Below, one piece after another: positions 45,211-53,718 of a stretch of DNA of 64,000 nt; the first letter of the stretch is position 1; every line of letters begins with the position of its first letter. Location of the stretch: positions 433,884 through 497,883 of the forward strand of contig NZ_JAAEDL010000001.1 in assembly GCF_018129005.1 (NCBI RefSeq), read 5' to 3'. The notes under the pieces were generated by a model, which did no database searches, was not told the DNA's origin, and saw only the letters and a list, made by a program, of their open reading frames with translations. The position numbers and the translations under genes are program-made. This DNA comes from Neoroseomonas eburnea. Its GTDB lineage: Bacteria; Pseudomonadota; Alphaproteobacteria; Acetobacterales; Acetobacteraceae.

Positions 45211-46023
45211 ATGGGCCCGGACCGCACTCCGATCGTCAGCTTCCATCGCCTGATCCCCGGCATCCCGGCGCCCGAGCGCGCCGACCGCTCGGGCCTCGGC
45301 GGTTTGCCGACGCGGGCCTTCCGCTACTGCGACGCCGTCACCACCGCCGCCGGCTTCGGCTGGCACATCACCGCCCCGCTCGACCTCTCGCTGATGTGGG
45401 ACGGGCACGAGATCCTCTGGACCTGCGAGGAGCTCGAGCACGAATGGATGCCGCTCGGCCTCGGCGCCGTGCAGTACCCGCATTTCCGGGCCCGCTTCGA
45501 CGAGGAGGTGCCGGAGGACATCCGCGGCTTCTCGCCGCCCTTCCTCACCGGCCTGCCCGAACCTGGCGTCGTGCAGATGTGGACCGGCCTCTTCGTGCGC
45601 ACCGCGCCGGGCTGGTCGCTGCTGACGCGCGCCCCGGCGAACCTGCCGCGTCCGGCCGCCTATGAGCAGTTCGAGGGCGTCGTCGAATTCGACAAGTGGT
45701 TCGGCCCGCTCTTCACCAACATCCGGCTGACGCGCACCGACACGCCGGTCGAGATCAACCAGCTCCGCCCGATCCTGCAGGTGCAGCCCATTCCCCAATT
45801 CGCCTATGCGGATGCGGTGATGAACGCCTCCACCGTGACCGACGCCTTCACCCAGTGGGGCGATGCGGAATGGGACGCCTATCGCGACAGCGTCGTCGTC
45901 CCGGCCAGCGTCGAGGAGCACCAGCCCGGCCGCTACGCCGCCGAGGTCCGCCGCCAGCGCCGCGGCGCCGGCTGCCCCTTCGCCGCCATGGCCGCCGCAC
46001 GGGAAGCCGCGCCGGCCGCCTGA
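45211..46023 (+). CDS. DUF6065-like protein of unknown function
   Basis: A 270-residue soluble protein without signal peptide. It starts with PIVSFHRLIPGIPAPERAD, has an aromatic core (GFGWHITAPLDLSLMWDGHEILWTC split over residues 48-72), FSPPFLTGLPEPGVVQMWTG, and a C-terminal tail with GCPFAAM. Cysteines are at 40, 72 and 255. From memory it resembles uncharacterised proteins labelled DUF6065; I cannot confirm this. AGGA lies upstream of ATG 45211. Its place right after the repeat peptide gene suggests a partner role, but no enzymatic motif is recognisable. Confidence 0.65.
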   Translation: MGPDRTPIVSFHRLIPGIPAPERADRSGLGGLPTRAFRYCDAVTTAAGFGWHITAPLDLSLMWDGHEILWTCEELEHEWMPLGLGAVQYPHFRARFDEEVPEDIRGFSPPFLTGLPEPGVVQMWTGLFVRTAPGWSLLTRAPANLPRPAAYEQFEGVVEFDKWFGPLFTNIRLTRTDTPVEINQLRPILQVQPIPQFAYADAVMNASTVTDAFTQWGDAEWDAYRDSVVVPASVEEHQPGRYAAEVRRQRRGAGCPFAAMAAAREAAPAA

Positions 46024-46045
46024 TCCGCCCGATCGGCACGATACG

Positions 46046-46076
46046 AAGCCGCCCGTCCGCGAGGACCGGCGGCTTT
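46046..46076 (+). terminator. intrinsic terminator-like hairpin after the DUF6065-like gene
   Basis: AAGCCGCC (46046-46053) pairs with GGCGGCTT (46068-46075) and the inner GTCC / GGAC arms close on a GCGA loop. Only three T residues follow. It suggests that transcription from the peptide promoter stops here at least in part. Confidence 0.65.
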
Positions 46077-46127
46077 GCCGTTCCTGCCTCCCCGGCGCAT
46101 CATCGGCGCGTTGAGGAGGAACCGCCC

Positions 46128-46940
46128 ATGAATGTCGCCCCGCCGATGGCGGAGACGCCGGCGCTCGACGCGAAGCAGATCGCCGAGCTCGGCCGCCAGC
46201 TCACCGACCTGCTGCGCCTGCGCACCCTGCCGATCGGCATGAAGCTCTTCGCCGATGCCGAGGAGATGGCGAAGGTCCCCGGCCTGCGTCGCCCGCCCGA
46301 GGGCAAGACCTTCTCGACCTGCCAGCTCGTCACCCAGGCGCGCATCGCCGGCTTCACCATGGGCATCACCACGGCGAACGTGCCGGGCTTCTCCAATTGC
46401 GGCGGCGTGATCGGGCTGAACGAACCCTCCGAGCTCTACCTTTCGGGCCGCAAGTTCGAGGGCGTGTGGTTCGAGAACCGCGAGGCCGCGGCGAAGCACC
46501 AGGCCGAGATGCCGCGGGTCCCCGCCCGCTATGCGGGGCTGGTGGTCTCGCCGCTGCGCAGCGCGCGGCTCGATCCGCCCGACATCTGCCTCTTCTACGC
46601 GAACCCGGCGCAGATGATCCTCTTCATCAACGGCCTGCAGTGGAAGAGCTACAAGCGCTTCGAGTTCTCGGTGACGGGAGAGAGCGCCTGCGCCGATTCC
46701 TGGGGCCGCGCGCTGCGCGACCGTGCGCCCTCGCTGTCGATCCCGTGCTACGCGGAGCGCCGCTACGGCGGTGTCGCCGACGACGAGATGCTGATGGCAT
46801 TGCCTCCCGCGGATCTCGCCATCGCGGTCGAGGGGCTGCTCGGCCTGTCCAAGGCGGGGCTGCGCTACCCGATCATGCCCTACGGTCCGCAGGCCGATCC
46901 CGGCGAGGGCATGGCGAAGTCCTACGCCGGCAAGGTCTAG
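46128..46940 (+). CDS. DUF169 domain protein
   Basis: A 270-residue protein of the DUF169 family. It has LRTLPIGMKLFADAEEM at the start, the cysteine-containing KTFSTCQLVTQAR, VPGFSNCGGVIGLNEP, and later CLFYANPAQMILFINGLQW and FSVTGESACADSW. Cysteines at 65, 91, 154, 188 and 207 are regularly placed and might bind a metal or cluster, which is a guess. GAGGAGGA gives a strong ribosome-binding site for ATG 46128. The family function is unknown. An exporter operon starts 74 bp downstream. Confidence 0.85.
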   Translation: MNVAPPMAETPALDAKQIAELGRQLTDLLRLRTLPIGMKLFADAEEMAKVPGLRRPPEGKTFSTCQLVTQARIAGFTMGITTANVPGFSNCGGVIGLNEPSELYLSGRKFEGVWFENREAAAKHQAEMPRVPARYAGLVVSPLRSARLDPPDICLFYANPAQMILFINGLQWKSYKRFEFSVTGESACADSWGRALRDRAPSLSIPCYAERRYGGVADDEMLMALPPADLAIAVEGLLGLSKAGLRYPIMPYGPQADPGEGMAKSYAGKV

Positions 46941-47014
46941 CGCCGGCAAGGTCTAGGCTGGGCGCATCCCGACTGCTATTTCGGCAATGCCTTACGCAGG
47001 GAACCCGCCGGCCC

Positions 47015-48163
47015 ATGCGCCTGCGCATTTCGATGTTCGGCGCCGTCCTCCTCGTCCTGGCGGGCGGCGGCTGGTGGTTCGCGACGCAGCGGCCCCTCCC
47101 CGTCCCGGTTGCGGGCGTGGCCGAGGACGTTCCGGTGACCGTCTTCGGCCTCGGCGCGGTGGAGGCCCGCATCCTCTCCCGCGTCGGCTTCGAGGTCGCC
47201 GGCACCCTGGTGGAAGTCCTCGCCGACCATGGCGACCGCGTCGCGGCCGGCGCGCCGCTCGCCCGCCTCGCCAGCGCGAGCCAGGAGGCGCGGGTCGCGC
47301 GCGCCGAGGCCGCGCTGCTCTCCGCCGACGCCGCCGCCCAGCGTGCCGAGGCGCAACGCGAGCGCGCCGAGGCGCTGCTGGCCCAGCGCCTGGCGACCGC
47401 CCGGCGCCGCCGGGAACTCGCGAGCCGCGGCGTCGGCAGCCCCGAATCCGCCGAGCTCGCGGAAACCGAGGCCGCCGCCGCCCAGGCCGACCTCGCCGTG
47501 AACCGCGCCGACGCCGCGGTGGCGCGCGCCCTGCAGGCCGAGGCCCGCGCCAACCTGCGGGCCGAGCGCACCACGCTCGACAAGCACACCCTGCGCGCCC
47601 CCTTCGATGCGCTGGTGATCACCCGCGCACGGGAAGCCGGTGCGGCGCTGAATCCCGGCGAGGCGGTCTTCACCCTGGTCGCGCCCGACAGCATCTGGGC
47701 GCTCGCCTATGTCGACGAGGGCCGCGCGGGGGACATCGCGCTCGGCCAGCCGGCCATCGTCACGCTGCGCAGCCGCCCTGGCCGGCGCATGCGCGCCGAG
47801 GTGGTCCGCATCGGCCTCGAGGCCGACCGCGTCACCGAGGAGCGCCGCGTGCATGTCCGCTGCCTTGCCTGCTCCGAGATGCCGGTGATCGGCGAGCAGG
47901 CCGAAGTGGTGATCGAGACCCGCCGCCTGCCGCGCGCCCGCCTGGTGCCGGAGAACGCGATCCATGGCTTCGACGGCGCCTCCGGCACGGTCTGGACGGT
48001 CGAGGACGGTCGGCTCGCCCGGCGCCAGGTGCGCTTCGCGGCGCGGCTGGTGGATGGCAGCGCCGCCATCACCGATGGGCTGCCGGAGGAGATCCCGGTC
48101 GCCATCCGGACCGGCCCCGGCTTCGCACCGGGGCGGGCCGCCCGCGCGGTGGCGGCGCCGTGA
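47015..48163 (+). CDS. ABC exporter periplasmic adaptor (HlyD/DevB family)
   Basis: A 382-residue membrane-fusion protein with one N-terminal membrane helix (SMFGAVLLVLAGGGWWF), a lipoyl half-motif VLADHGDRVAAGAPLARLAS, a long Ala/Arg/Glu-rich coiled coil at about 90-190, then the second half-motif DKHTLRAPFDALVITR and beta-barrel domain. It links an inner-membrane exporter to the outer membrane. The stop overlaps the permease start (GTGA). A three-gene order adaptor-permease-ATPase matches DevBCA-type exporters of lipids or peptides. Confidence 0.87.
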   Translation: MRLRISMFGAVLLVLAGGGWWFATQRPLPVPVAGVAEDVPVTVFGLGAVEARILSRVGFEVAGTLVEVLADHGDRVAAGAPLARLASASQEARVARAEAALLSADAAAQRAEAQRERAEALLAQRLATARRRRELASRGVGSPESAELAETEAAAAQADLAVNRADAAVARALQAEARANLRAERTTLDKHTLRAPFDALVITRAREAGAALNPGEAVFTLVAPDSIWALAYVDEGRAGDIALGQPAIVTLRSRPGRRMRAEVVRIGLEADRVTEERRVHVRCLACSEMPVIGEQAEVVIETRRLPRARLVPENAIHGFDGASGTVWTVEDGRLARRQVRFAARLVDGSAAITDGLPEEIPVAIRTGPGFAPGRAARAVAAP

Positions 48164-49293
48164 ACCTCGCCTTCGCGGACATCCGCCACCGGCTGGGCCG
48201 CTTCCTGATGACCTGCGTCGGCCTCGGCCTGCTGATGGCCGTCGCCCTCTCCATGGTCGGCATCTACCAGGGGGTGGTTGCCGAGGCGCTGGCCCTGACG
48301 CGCAGCCTGCGCGCCGATCTCTGGGTGGTCGAATCGGGCACCCGCGGCCCCTTCGCCGAGGCCTCCCGCATTCCCGGCGACGTGCGGGAGATGATCGCCC
48401 GTGTTCCCGGCGTGGATGCCGCCGGCGCCATCACCCTGCGTACCGCCGAGATGCGCGCGCCGCAGGGCCTGCTGCGCGCGCAGGTGATGGGCTACGAGCC
48501 CGGGCGGCCGGGCGGCCCCGCGGCGATCGAGAGCGGGCGGGGCCTCGGCGGCGCACGCTTCGAGATGGTGGCGGATGCGCGGGCGCGGCTGCCGCTGGGG
48601 GCGATGGTGACGCTCGGCGGCGACCGCTACCGCGTCGTCGGCACCACGCGCGGCCTGGTCGCCTCGGGCGGCGATCCGCTGGTGTTCATCCAGTTGCGCG
48701 ACAGCCAGGAGCTGCAGTTCAAGCTGGCACCGCCGGCCGCGCGACGGGCCCTGGCTGCGGGCAGCAGCGCGGGCGGCACCGATACCATCAACGCCGTCGT
48801 CGCGCAGCTTTCGCCCGCCGCCGACCCCGATGCGGTGGCGGAGACGGTACGGCGCTGGAAGCACCTCGCCGCGCTGACCGATGCCGAGCAGGGCGAGCTG
48901 CTGACGCGTTCGGTGGTGAACCGCGCGCGCGTGCAGCTCGGCATGTTCACCGTCGTGCTGCTGTTCGTCTCGGCGGTGATCATCACGCTGATCATCTACA
49001 CCATGACGATGGACAAGCTGCGGGAGATCGCGACGCTGAAGCTGATCGGCGCCCCGGACCGCACCATCGTCGGGCTGGTGCTGCAGCAGGCGATGCTGCT
49101 CGGCGTCGCCGGCTATGCCGCCGCGATCGCGATCGTCTTCATGACCCGCGGGCTGTTCCCCCGCACCGTCGCGCTCGGTCCGGCGGAAGTCGCGATGATG
49201 GCGGGCGTCATCGGCGGCATCTGCATCCTCGGCAGCCTTGCCTCGATCCGCGCCGCGCTGCGCATCGAACCGCAGCAGGCGCTCGGCGGCTGA
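48160..49293 (+). CDS. ABC exporter permease (FtsX/MacB/DevC type)
   Basis: A 377-residue permease with the MacB-FtsX layout. TM1 lies at about residues 15-38 (RFLMTCVGLGLLMAVALSM), a large periplasmic domain follows to about residue 260, and three C-terminal helices include MFTVVLLFVSAVIITLIIYT and AMMAGVIGGICILGSLASI. The segment TMDKLREIATLKLIGAPDR is the coupling loop that meets the ATPase. GTG 48160 overlaps the adaptor stop, and its stop overlaps the ATPase start (TGATG). It powers mechanotransmission export of a periplasmic or membrane substrate. Confidence 0.87.
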   Translation: MNLAFADIRHRLGRFLMTCVGLGLLMAVALSMVGIYQGVVAEALALTRSLRADLWVVESGTRGPFAEASRIPGDVREMIARVPGVDAAGAITLRTAEMRAPQGLLRAQVMGYEPGRPGGPAAIESGRGLGGARFEMVADARARLPLGAMVTLGGDRYRVVGTTRGLVASGGDPLVFIQLRDSQELQFKLAPPAARRALAAGSSAGGTDTINAVVAQLSPAADPDAVAETVRRWKHLAALTDAEQGELLTRSVVNRARVQLGMFTVVLLFVSAVIITLIIYTMTMDKLREIATLKLIGAPDRTIVGLVLQQAMLLGVAGYAAAIAIVFMTRGLFPRTVALGPAEVAMMAGVIGGICILGSLASIRAALRIEPQQALGG

Positions 49294-49988
49294 TGGAGAC
49301 GGACGCGCCGCTGGTCCGGGTGGAAGGACTCGGCAAGACCTTCGGCACCGGAGAAGCCGCGGTGCCGGCGCTCGCCGATGTCACGCTGCAGGTCGCGGCC
49401 GGCGAGGTGGTCGGCCTGCGCGGCCCCTCCGGCAGCGGCAAGTCCACGCTGCTCAACATCATCGCCTGCATCCTGGAGCCGAGCGCCGGGCGCCTCCGCC
49501 TCGGCGGGGAGACGGTGTGGGACGGCGCCTACCGCGTCGCCGACCTGCGCCGGCTGCGGCGGGAGCGCATCGGCTTCATCTTCCAGTTCCACAACCTGCT
49601 GCCCTTCCTCACCGCCGTCGACAACGTGGCGCTGGCGATGACGCTGCTGGGCACCGAGCTGGCGGCGGCACGCGCCCGGGCGCGCGCGCTGCTGGACTAC
49701 CTGCAGGTCGGCAGGCGGGCCGAGGCGATGCCCGCGCGGCTTTCGGGCGGGGAGGCCCAGCGTGTCGCCATCGCCCGCGCCCTCGCCAACCGGCCGCGGG
49801 TCATCCTCGCGGACGAACCGACCGCGGCACTCGATTCCGAGCGCGCTCGGGTGGTGATGGACCTGCTGCGCCAGGTGGCACAGGACCAGCAGGCGGCGAT
49901 CCTCGTCGTCACGCATGACGAGAAGATCTTCGACCGCTTCGACCGCATGATCGCGCTGCGCGACGGGCGGATCGAAGCGGCCGGCTAG
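49293..49988 (+). CDS. ABC exporter ATP-binding protein (LolD/MacB/DevA type)
   Basis: A 231-residue ATPase with Walker A GPSGSGKST (residues 44-52), Q loop IFQFHNLLPFLT, signature LSGGEAQRVAIARAL, Walker B VILADEPTAALD and the switch VVTHDEKIFDRFDRM, all of the LolD/MacB class. It pairs with the FtsX-type permease immediately upstream. Its last codons and stop lie within the terminal inverted repeat of the element at 49981. Confidence 0.92.
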   Translation: METDAPLVRVEGLGKTFGTGEAAVPALADVTLQVAAGEVVGLRGPSGSGKSTLLNIIACILEPSAGRLRLGGETVWDGAYRVADLRRLRRERIGFIFQFHNLLPFLTAVDNVALAMTLLGTELAAARARARALLDYLQVGRRAEAMPARLSGGEAQRVAIARALANRPRVILADEPTAALDSERARVVMDLLRQVAQDQQAAILVVTHDEKIFDRFDRMIALRDGRIEAAG

Positions 49989-50096
49989 AGCGGTTTCCGT
50001 TCGCCTTGGCTCACGGCAACCACTCTGGGCTCTTGCTTTCGCGAGCATCTTTGCCCGATCAGGTGATTCCACCTGATCGGGATCTGCTCTAGCCGG
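49981..50096. mobile_element. MITE-like element with perfect 11-bp terminal inverted repeats
   Basis: CCGGCTAGAGC (49981-49991) and GCTCTAGCCGG (50086-50096) are perfect inverted ends of a 116-bp element. Inside, CCCGATCAGGTG (50054-50065) and CACCTGATCGGG (50070-50081) form a perfect 12-bp stem with an ATTC loop, next to GAGCGGTTTCCGTTCG. It resembles the short palindromic intergenic elements that are common in alphaproteobacteria. The stop codon of the ABC ATPase lies in the left end. There is no transposase. Confidence 0.75.
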
Positions 50097-50100
50097 CCTC

Positions 50101-50253
50101 CTATCAGCGGCCGATTTTCGCGACCGCCGGCATGAGGCTTCTCGCCCCCTCAATCGCCGGGCGCAAACCTCCGGTCTGCTTGGCTTCGCCGGACCACCGG
50201 CGAGCCGCATTCGCGGCCTCGGCACGAGTCAGGAACTCGTGCCGGCGGCATCA
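50101..50253 (+). mobile_element. MITE-like palindromic repeat, copy 2
   Basis: This is the inverted counterpart of 30729-30882, sharing the near-identical core GGCGAAGCCAAGCAGACCGG (as its complement) and a GGCACGAGT / ACTCGTGCC hairpin at 50221-50242. The ends are CTATCAGCGGCC and GGCGGCATCA. The right end supplies the TGA stop codon of the M20 hydrolase on the minus strand, just as copy 1 does for an ABC ATPase. It abuts the 49981 element. Confidence 0.75.
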
Positions 50254-51672
50254 GTCCCCCGACATCCGGATCGGCGGGTTCACATCCGGCGGCAGCGGGC
50301 AGACATAGGGCGTCGCCGCGGTGCGGGCCCGGTGGTCCGCCTTGGCGGCGGCGAGCAGTTCGGGCCGGATGATCGCGTCCACCGCAGTCCCCGCCATCAC
50401 CTTCGCCACATGCACCAGCCCCTTGTGGGCGATGCCGGTCTTGCCCTGCGCGGTGAGCTGCCAGGAATGCCCCGGCGTGCCGATGGCATAGGTCGCGCCG
50501 CGCGCCTGCACCGTCGGCACCGCCCAGGAGACGTCGCCCACGTCGGTCGAGCCGACGCCGCCGCTGCCCTCCGCATCCAGCGGCACGATGATGTCGCAGA
50601 GCGGCTTGTCGCGTTCCACCTTCAGGCCGTGGCGGCGGAAGGCGGTGGCGATGTCCTCCTCGCTCAGCGTCTTCTGGATCTCGCGCGCGAAGGCGCGGTC
50701 CTCCTCGTCGAACTGCGGCGGGCCGAGGCGCAGCAGGTTGTCGTGCATGGCCTGCTCGAGCGGCGTGTTGGCGAGCAGGTTGGACACCGCGCTCACGACC
50801 TTGGTGGTGACGGTGGTCTCGGTCATCAGCGCGGCGCCGTCGCCGATCTTGCGCACCCGCGCGACCAGCGCGTTCAGCTCCGTCAGGTCGCGCGCGCGGA
50901 TCAGGTAGCGCACCTTGGCCGTGCCCTGCACCACGTTCGGCGCGATGCCGCCGGCATCGAGGTAGGCGTAGTGGATGCGCGCGTCGGAGGGCATGTGCTC
51001 GCGCATGTAGTTGACGCCGACATTCATCAGCTCGACGGCATCGAGCGCCGAGCGCCCGAGATGCGGTGCCGCGGCGGCGTGCGAGGAGCGCCCGGTGAAG
51101 CTGAAGTCGATGCGGGTATTGGCCAGCGAGACCGCCTCGTTCACGCCGGAGAAGGCCGCCGGGTGCCAGCAGATCGCCATGTCCACGTCGTCGAAGGCAC
51201 CGGCGCGGACCATGAAGCCCTTGGCGGCCCCGCCTTCCTCGGCCGGGCAGCCGTAGTAGCGCACCCGCGCCTTCACCCCGTTCGCCGCCAGCCAGTCCTT
51301 CACCGCCGAGGCCGCGAGCAGCGAGGCGGCGCCGAGCAGGTTGTGGCCGCAGCCATGGCCGGCGCCGTCGCCCGGTAGCGGCCGGTGCTCGGCGACGCCG
51401 GCTTCCTGCGACAGGCCCGGCAGCGCATCGTATTCGCCGAGGATGGCGATGACCGGGCCGCCCTCCCCCGCCTCGCCCATCACCGCTGTCGGAATGCCGG
51501 CGACGTTCTTCGTCACGCGAAAGCCGTGCGCTTCCAGCATGGCGGTGTGCTCGGCGCACGACCGGACTTCCGCGTAGCAGAGCTCCGGCATGCCCCAGAC
51601 GCGGTCGGAAAGCTCGATCGCGTCCTGCGCCTTGGCGTCCACCAGGCGCCAGATCTCTTCGGTGTTCTGCAT
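50251..51672 (-). CDS. M20 family amidohydrolase, AbgB/aminobenzoyl-glutamate-hydrolase-like
   Basis: A 473-residue zinc peptidase-like amidohydrolase. It has the metal-binding GAGHGCGHNLLGAAS, the acid pair in CPAEEGGAAKG, the HPAAFSGVN loop and SHAAAAPHLGRSALDAVELMNVGVNYMREH in the dimerisation domain, which match p-aminobenzoyl-glutamate hydrolase subunit B. It cleaves N-acyl bonds of amino acids or folate fragments. ATG 51672 starts the conserved domain directly. An amino-acid ABC permease gene lies upstream on the same strand, 93 bp away. Confidence 0.9.
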   Translation of the reverse strand: MQNTEEIWRLVDAKAQDAIELSDRVWGMPELCYAEVRSCAEHTAMLEAHGFRVTKNVAGIPTAVMGEAGEGGPVIAILGEYDALPGLSQEAGVAEHRPLPGDGAGHGCGHNLLGAASLLAASAVKDWLAANGVKARVRYYGCPAEEGGAAKGFMVRAGAFDDVDMAICWHPAAFSGVNEAVSLANTRIDFSFTGRSSHAAAAPHLGRSALDAVELMNVGVNYMREHMPSDARIHYAYLDAGGIAPNVVQGTAKVRYLIRARDLTELNALVARVRKIGDGAALMTETTVTTKVVSAVSNLLANTPLEQAMHDNLLRLGPPQFDEEDRAFAREIQKTLSEEDIATAFRRHGLKVERDKPLCDIIVPLDAEGSGGVGSTDVGDVSWAVPTVQARGATYAIGTPGHSWQLTAQGKTGIAHKGLVHVAKVMAGTAVDAIIRPELLAAAKADHRARTAATPYVCPLPPDVNPPIRMSGD

Positions 51673-51765
51673 GCTGGCCGACTCCGCTTGCGATGAAGGG
51701 GTAATGTCGCCCGAGGCGCCGCCGCGGTCCAGCCGGGGCATCCGGCGCGGGTCGCGCGCCGCGAC

Positions 51766-52527
51766 CTAGCCCGGCATGCCCCGCCGCTGATCCGCGCCGA
51801 GCCGCCTCTCCAGCCGCCGCACGCCCCAGGAGATCAGCAGGATCAGCGCCAGGTACTCCAGCACGAGGATGCTGTAGATCTCGAGCGGCCGGAACACCGT
51901 GACCACCAGCTCGTTCGCCCTGCGCGTCAGTTCCTGGTAGCCGATCACGCTCGCCAGCGAGGACATCTTCACCACGTAGACGAGCTGGTTGCCGATCGGC
52001 GGCAGCACCCGGCGGATCGCCTGCGGCAGCACGATGAAGCGGGTGCGCTGCCAGGAGGTCAGCCCCAGCGCCATGGCGGCCTCGTGCTGGCCGCGCTCGA
52101 TGGATTGGATGCCGGCGCGCAGGATCTCCGCCTCGAAGGCGGAATCGCAGACGGCGATCGCCAGCATCGCGGCCGCGAAGATGCCGATGCGGATGTCGAG
52201 CACCACCGGCAGCCCGTAGAACACCCAGAGGATCATCACCAGGATCGGCACGGCGCGGAACAGCTCGACCCAGATGCGGTTGGCCGCGCGCAGCGCCCGC
52301 AGCCGCGAAAACCCCGCCAGCGCCACCGCCAGCCCGAGCGCCAGCGACAGCGCCATCGCCGCCAGCGACAGGCGCACCGTCGCCCATAGCCCATCGGCCA
52401 GGAACAGCAGATTGGCCTGGCCGCGCGCGTCGGTCGGGTCCACCACGTGCCAGCCCCAATGGCCGCCGCAGCCGGGCAGCGCCATCAGCAGCGCCGGCAG
52501 GACGCCGGCCCGCAGCCATGGCATCAT
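51766..52527 (-). CDS. amino-acid ABC transporter permease (HisM/GlnP type)
   Basis: A 253-residue polar amino-acid permease. The N-terminal helices are followed by the family motif ANRIWVELFRAVPILVMILWVFYGLP and the EAA-type loop EAAMALGLTSWQRTRFIVLPQAIRRVLPP. The N-terminus includes a lipobox-like LLMALPGCGG that is unusual for a permease. The start at 52527 has GGAGG eight bases upstream. It is divergent from the binding-protein gene at 52552 with only 24 bp between start codons. No ATPase gene is adjacent. Confidence 0.87.
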   Translation of the reverse strand: MMPWLRAGVLPALLMALPGCGGHWGWHVVDPTDARGQANLLFLADGLWATVRLSLAAMALSLALGLAVALAGFSRLRALRAANRIWVELFRAVPILVMILWVFYGLPVVLDIRIGIFAAAMLAIAVCDSAFEAEILRAGIQSIERGQHEAAMALGLTSWQRTRFIVLPQAIRRVLPPIGNQLVYVVKMSSLASVIGYQELTRRANELVVTVFRPLEIYSILVLEYLALILLISWGVRRLERRLGADQRRGMPG

Positions 52528-52551
52528 GCGCCCAACCTCCGGAGGACGCCC

Positions 52552-53346
52552 ATGCACCGCCGCACCCTGCCCGCCGCCGCCCTCGCCGCCGGCGGCCTCG
52601 CCATCCCGGCCCAGGCGCAGGTTCAGGGCGGCGGCCGCCTGGCCGCGGTGCAGGCGGCGGGGCGCATCCGCGTCGGGACCACCGGCGACTTCAACCCGAT
52701 GTCCTTCCGCGACCCGGCTTCCCGCGAGTATCGCGGCCATCAGATCGACTGCGCCCAGCAGCTTGCGCGCGACATGAACCTGCGCGCGGAGTTCGTCGCG
52801 ACCGACTGGCGCACGCTGATCAACGGGCTGCAGGCCGACCAGTTCGACGTGGTGATGACCGGCACCTCCGTCTCGGTCGCCCGCGCCATGGCGGCGGCCT
52901 TCACCCTGCCCTGGGGGCGCACCGGCTTCATCCCGCTGGTGCGCCGGCGGGACGCCGCGAAATTCCCGAACTGGGAGGCGCTGAACGCCCGTGACGTGAC
53001 CATCGCCGCCACGCTCGGCACCACCATGGAGCAGTTCGTCCAGCAGGCGCTGCCCAACGCCGCGCTGCGCCGGGTGGAAAGCCCGGCGCGGGACTGGCAG
53101 GAACTGCTCGGCGGCCGCGTCGATGCCGCCATGACCAGCGTGATCGAGGCCGCGTACCTCACGCGCGAATACCCTGACCTGGTCGCGCTGTTCCGCGACG
53201 CGCCGCGCAACCCGATCCCGATGGCCTTCCTGGCGCAGCAGGGCGATGCGGCCTGGCTGCGCTTCCTCGACACCTGGGTCGCGCTGCGCCAGGAGAGCGG
53301 CTTCTTCGCCGAATTGGCGCGGAAATGGGGGCTCGCCGAGGCCTGA
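52552..53346 (+). CDS. amino-acid ABC transporter substrate-binding protein (SBP_bac_3)
   Basis: A 264-residue periplasmic binding protein with a short signal peptide (RRTLPAAALAAGGLAIPAQAQ) and the family sequence AAGRIRVGTTGDFNPMSFRD, RGHQIDCAQQLARDMNL, DWRTLINGLQADQFDVVMTG. It binds a polar amino acid or dipeptide for the divergent permease at 51766-52527. The ribosome-binding site GGAGGAC lies in a palindrome (AACCTCCGGAGG) that also holds the permease's site on the other strand. Confidence 0.9.
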   Translation: MHRRTLPAAALAAGGLAIPAQAQVQGGGRLAAVQAAGRIRVGTTGDFNPMSFRDPASREYRGHQIDCAQQLARDMNLRAEFVATDWRTLINGLQADQFDVVMTGTSVSVARAMAAAFTLPWGRTGFIPLVRRRDAAKFPNWEALNARDVTIAATLGTTMEQFVQQALPNAALRRVESPARDWQELLGGRVDAAMTSVIEAAYLTREYPDLVALFRDAPRNPIPMAFLAQQGDAAWLRFLDTWVALRQESGFFAELARKWGLAEA

Positions 53347-53661
53347 TCAGCGCCGCGCGCGGGCTTCGACACGCACCGGCACGGGCGCGGCCGGCAGCCG
53401 CAGCCGGCGCCCGCCGCCGGGACGGTCGTTCCCGTCCTGCAGCATCACCGCCGTGCCGATCTGCACCGAGCCGAAGGTCAGGCCGGTGAAGAACCACAGC
53501 ATGGCGACGACCGGCGCGCCGCCGACCCGCAGGATCAGCGACCCGACCCCGCCCGGATCGGCCCAGAGCACCGCGGCGACGAAGGCCGCCGACAGGCCGA
53601 AGCCGACCAGGCCGTGCATGATCATGAAACGGACGGCGGGCGGGATGCGGCGCAGGCTCAT
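53347..53661 (-). CDS. small membrane protein of unknown function
   Basis: A 104-residue protein with two predicted membrane helices (FMIMHGLVGFGLSAAFVAAVLW and VVAMLWFFTGLTFGSVQIG) and a basic, Arg/Pro-rich C-terminal tail. ATG 53661 has GGAG seven bases upstream; the longer ATG 53685 has none. It is the last gene on the minus strand behind a sugar ABC operon, 57 bp away. No family is recognised. Confidence 0.6.
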   Translation of the reverse strand: MSLRRIPPAVRFMIMHGLVGFGLSAAFVAAVLWADPGGVGSLILRVGGAPVVAMLWFFTGLTFGSVQIGTAVMLQDGNDRPGGGRRLRLPAAPVPVRVEARARR

Positions 53662-53718
53662 GACGCGTCTCCTTGATGGATCCAAGATAAGCCTTCACGC
53701 AGGAATTGCCAGCGGCGA

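Noticed and set aside
48160..49988. MacAB-TolC-type drug efflux pump.
   Set aside because: The ATPase and permease are separate proteins and no TolC gene follows; the adaptor-permease-ATPase order fits DevBCA-type exporters better.
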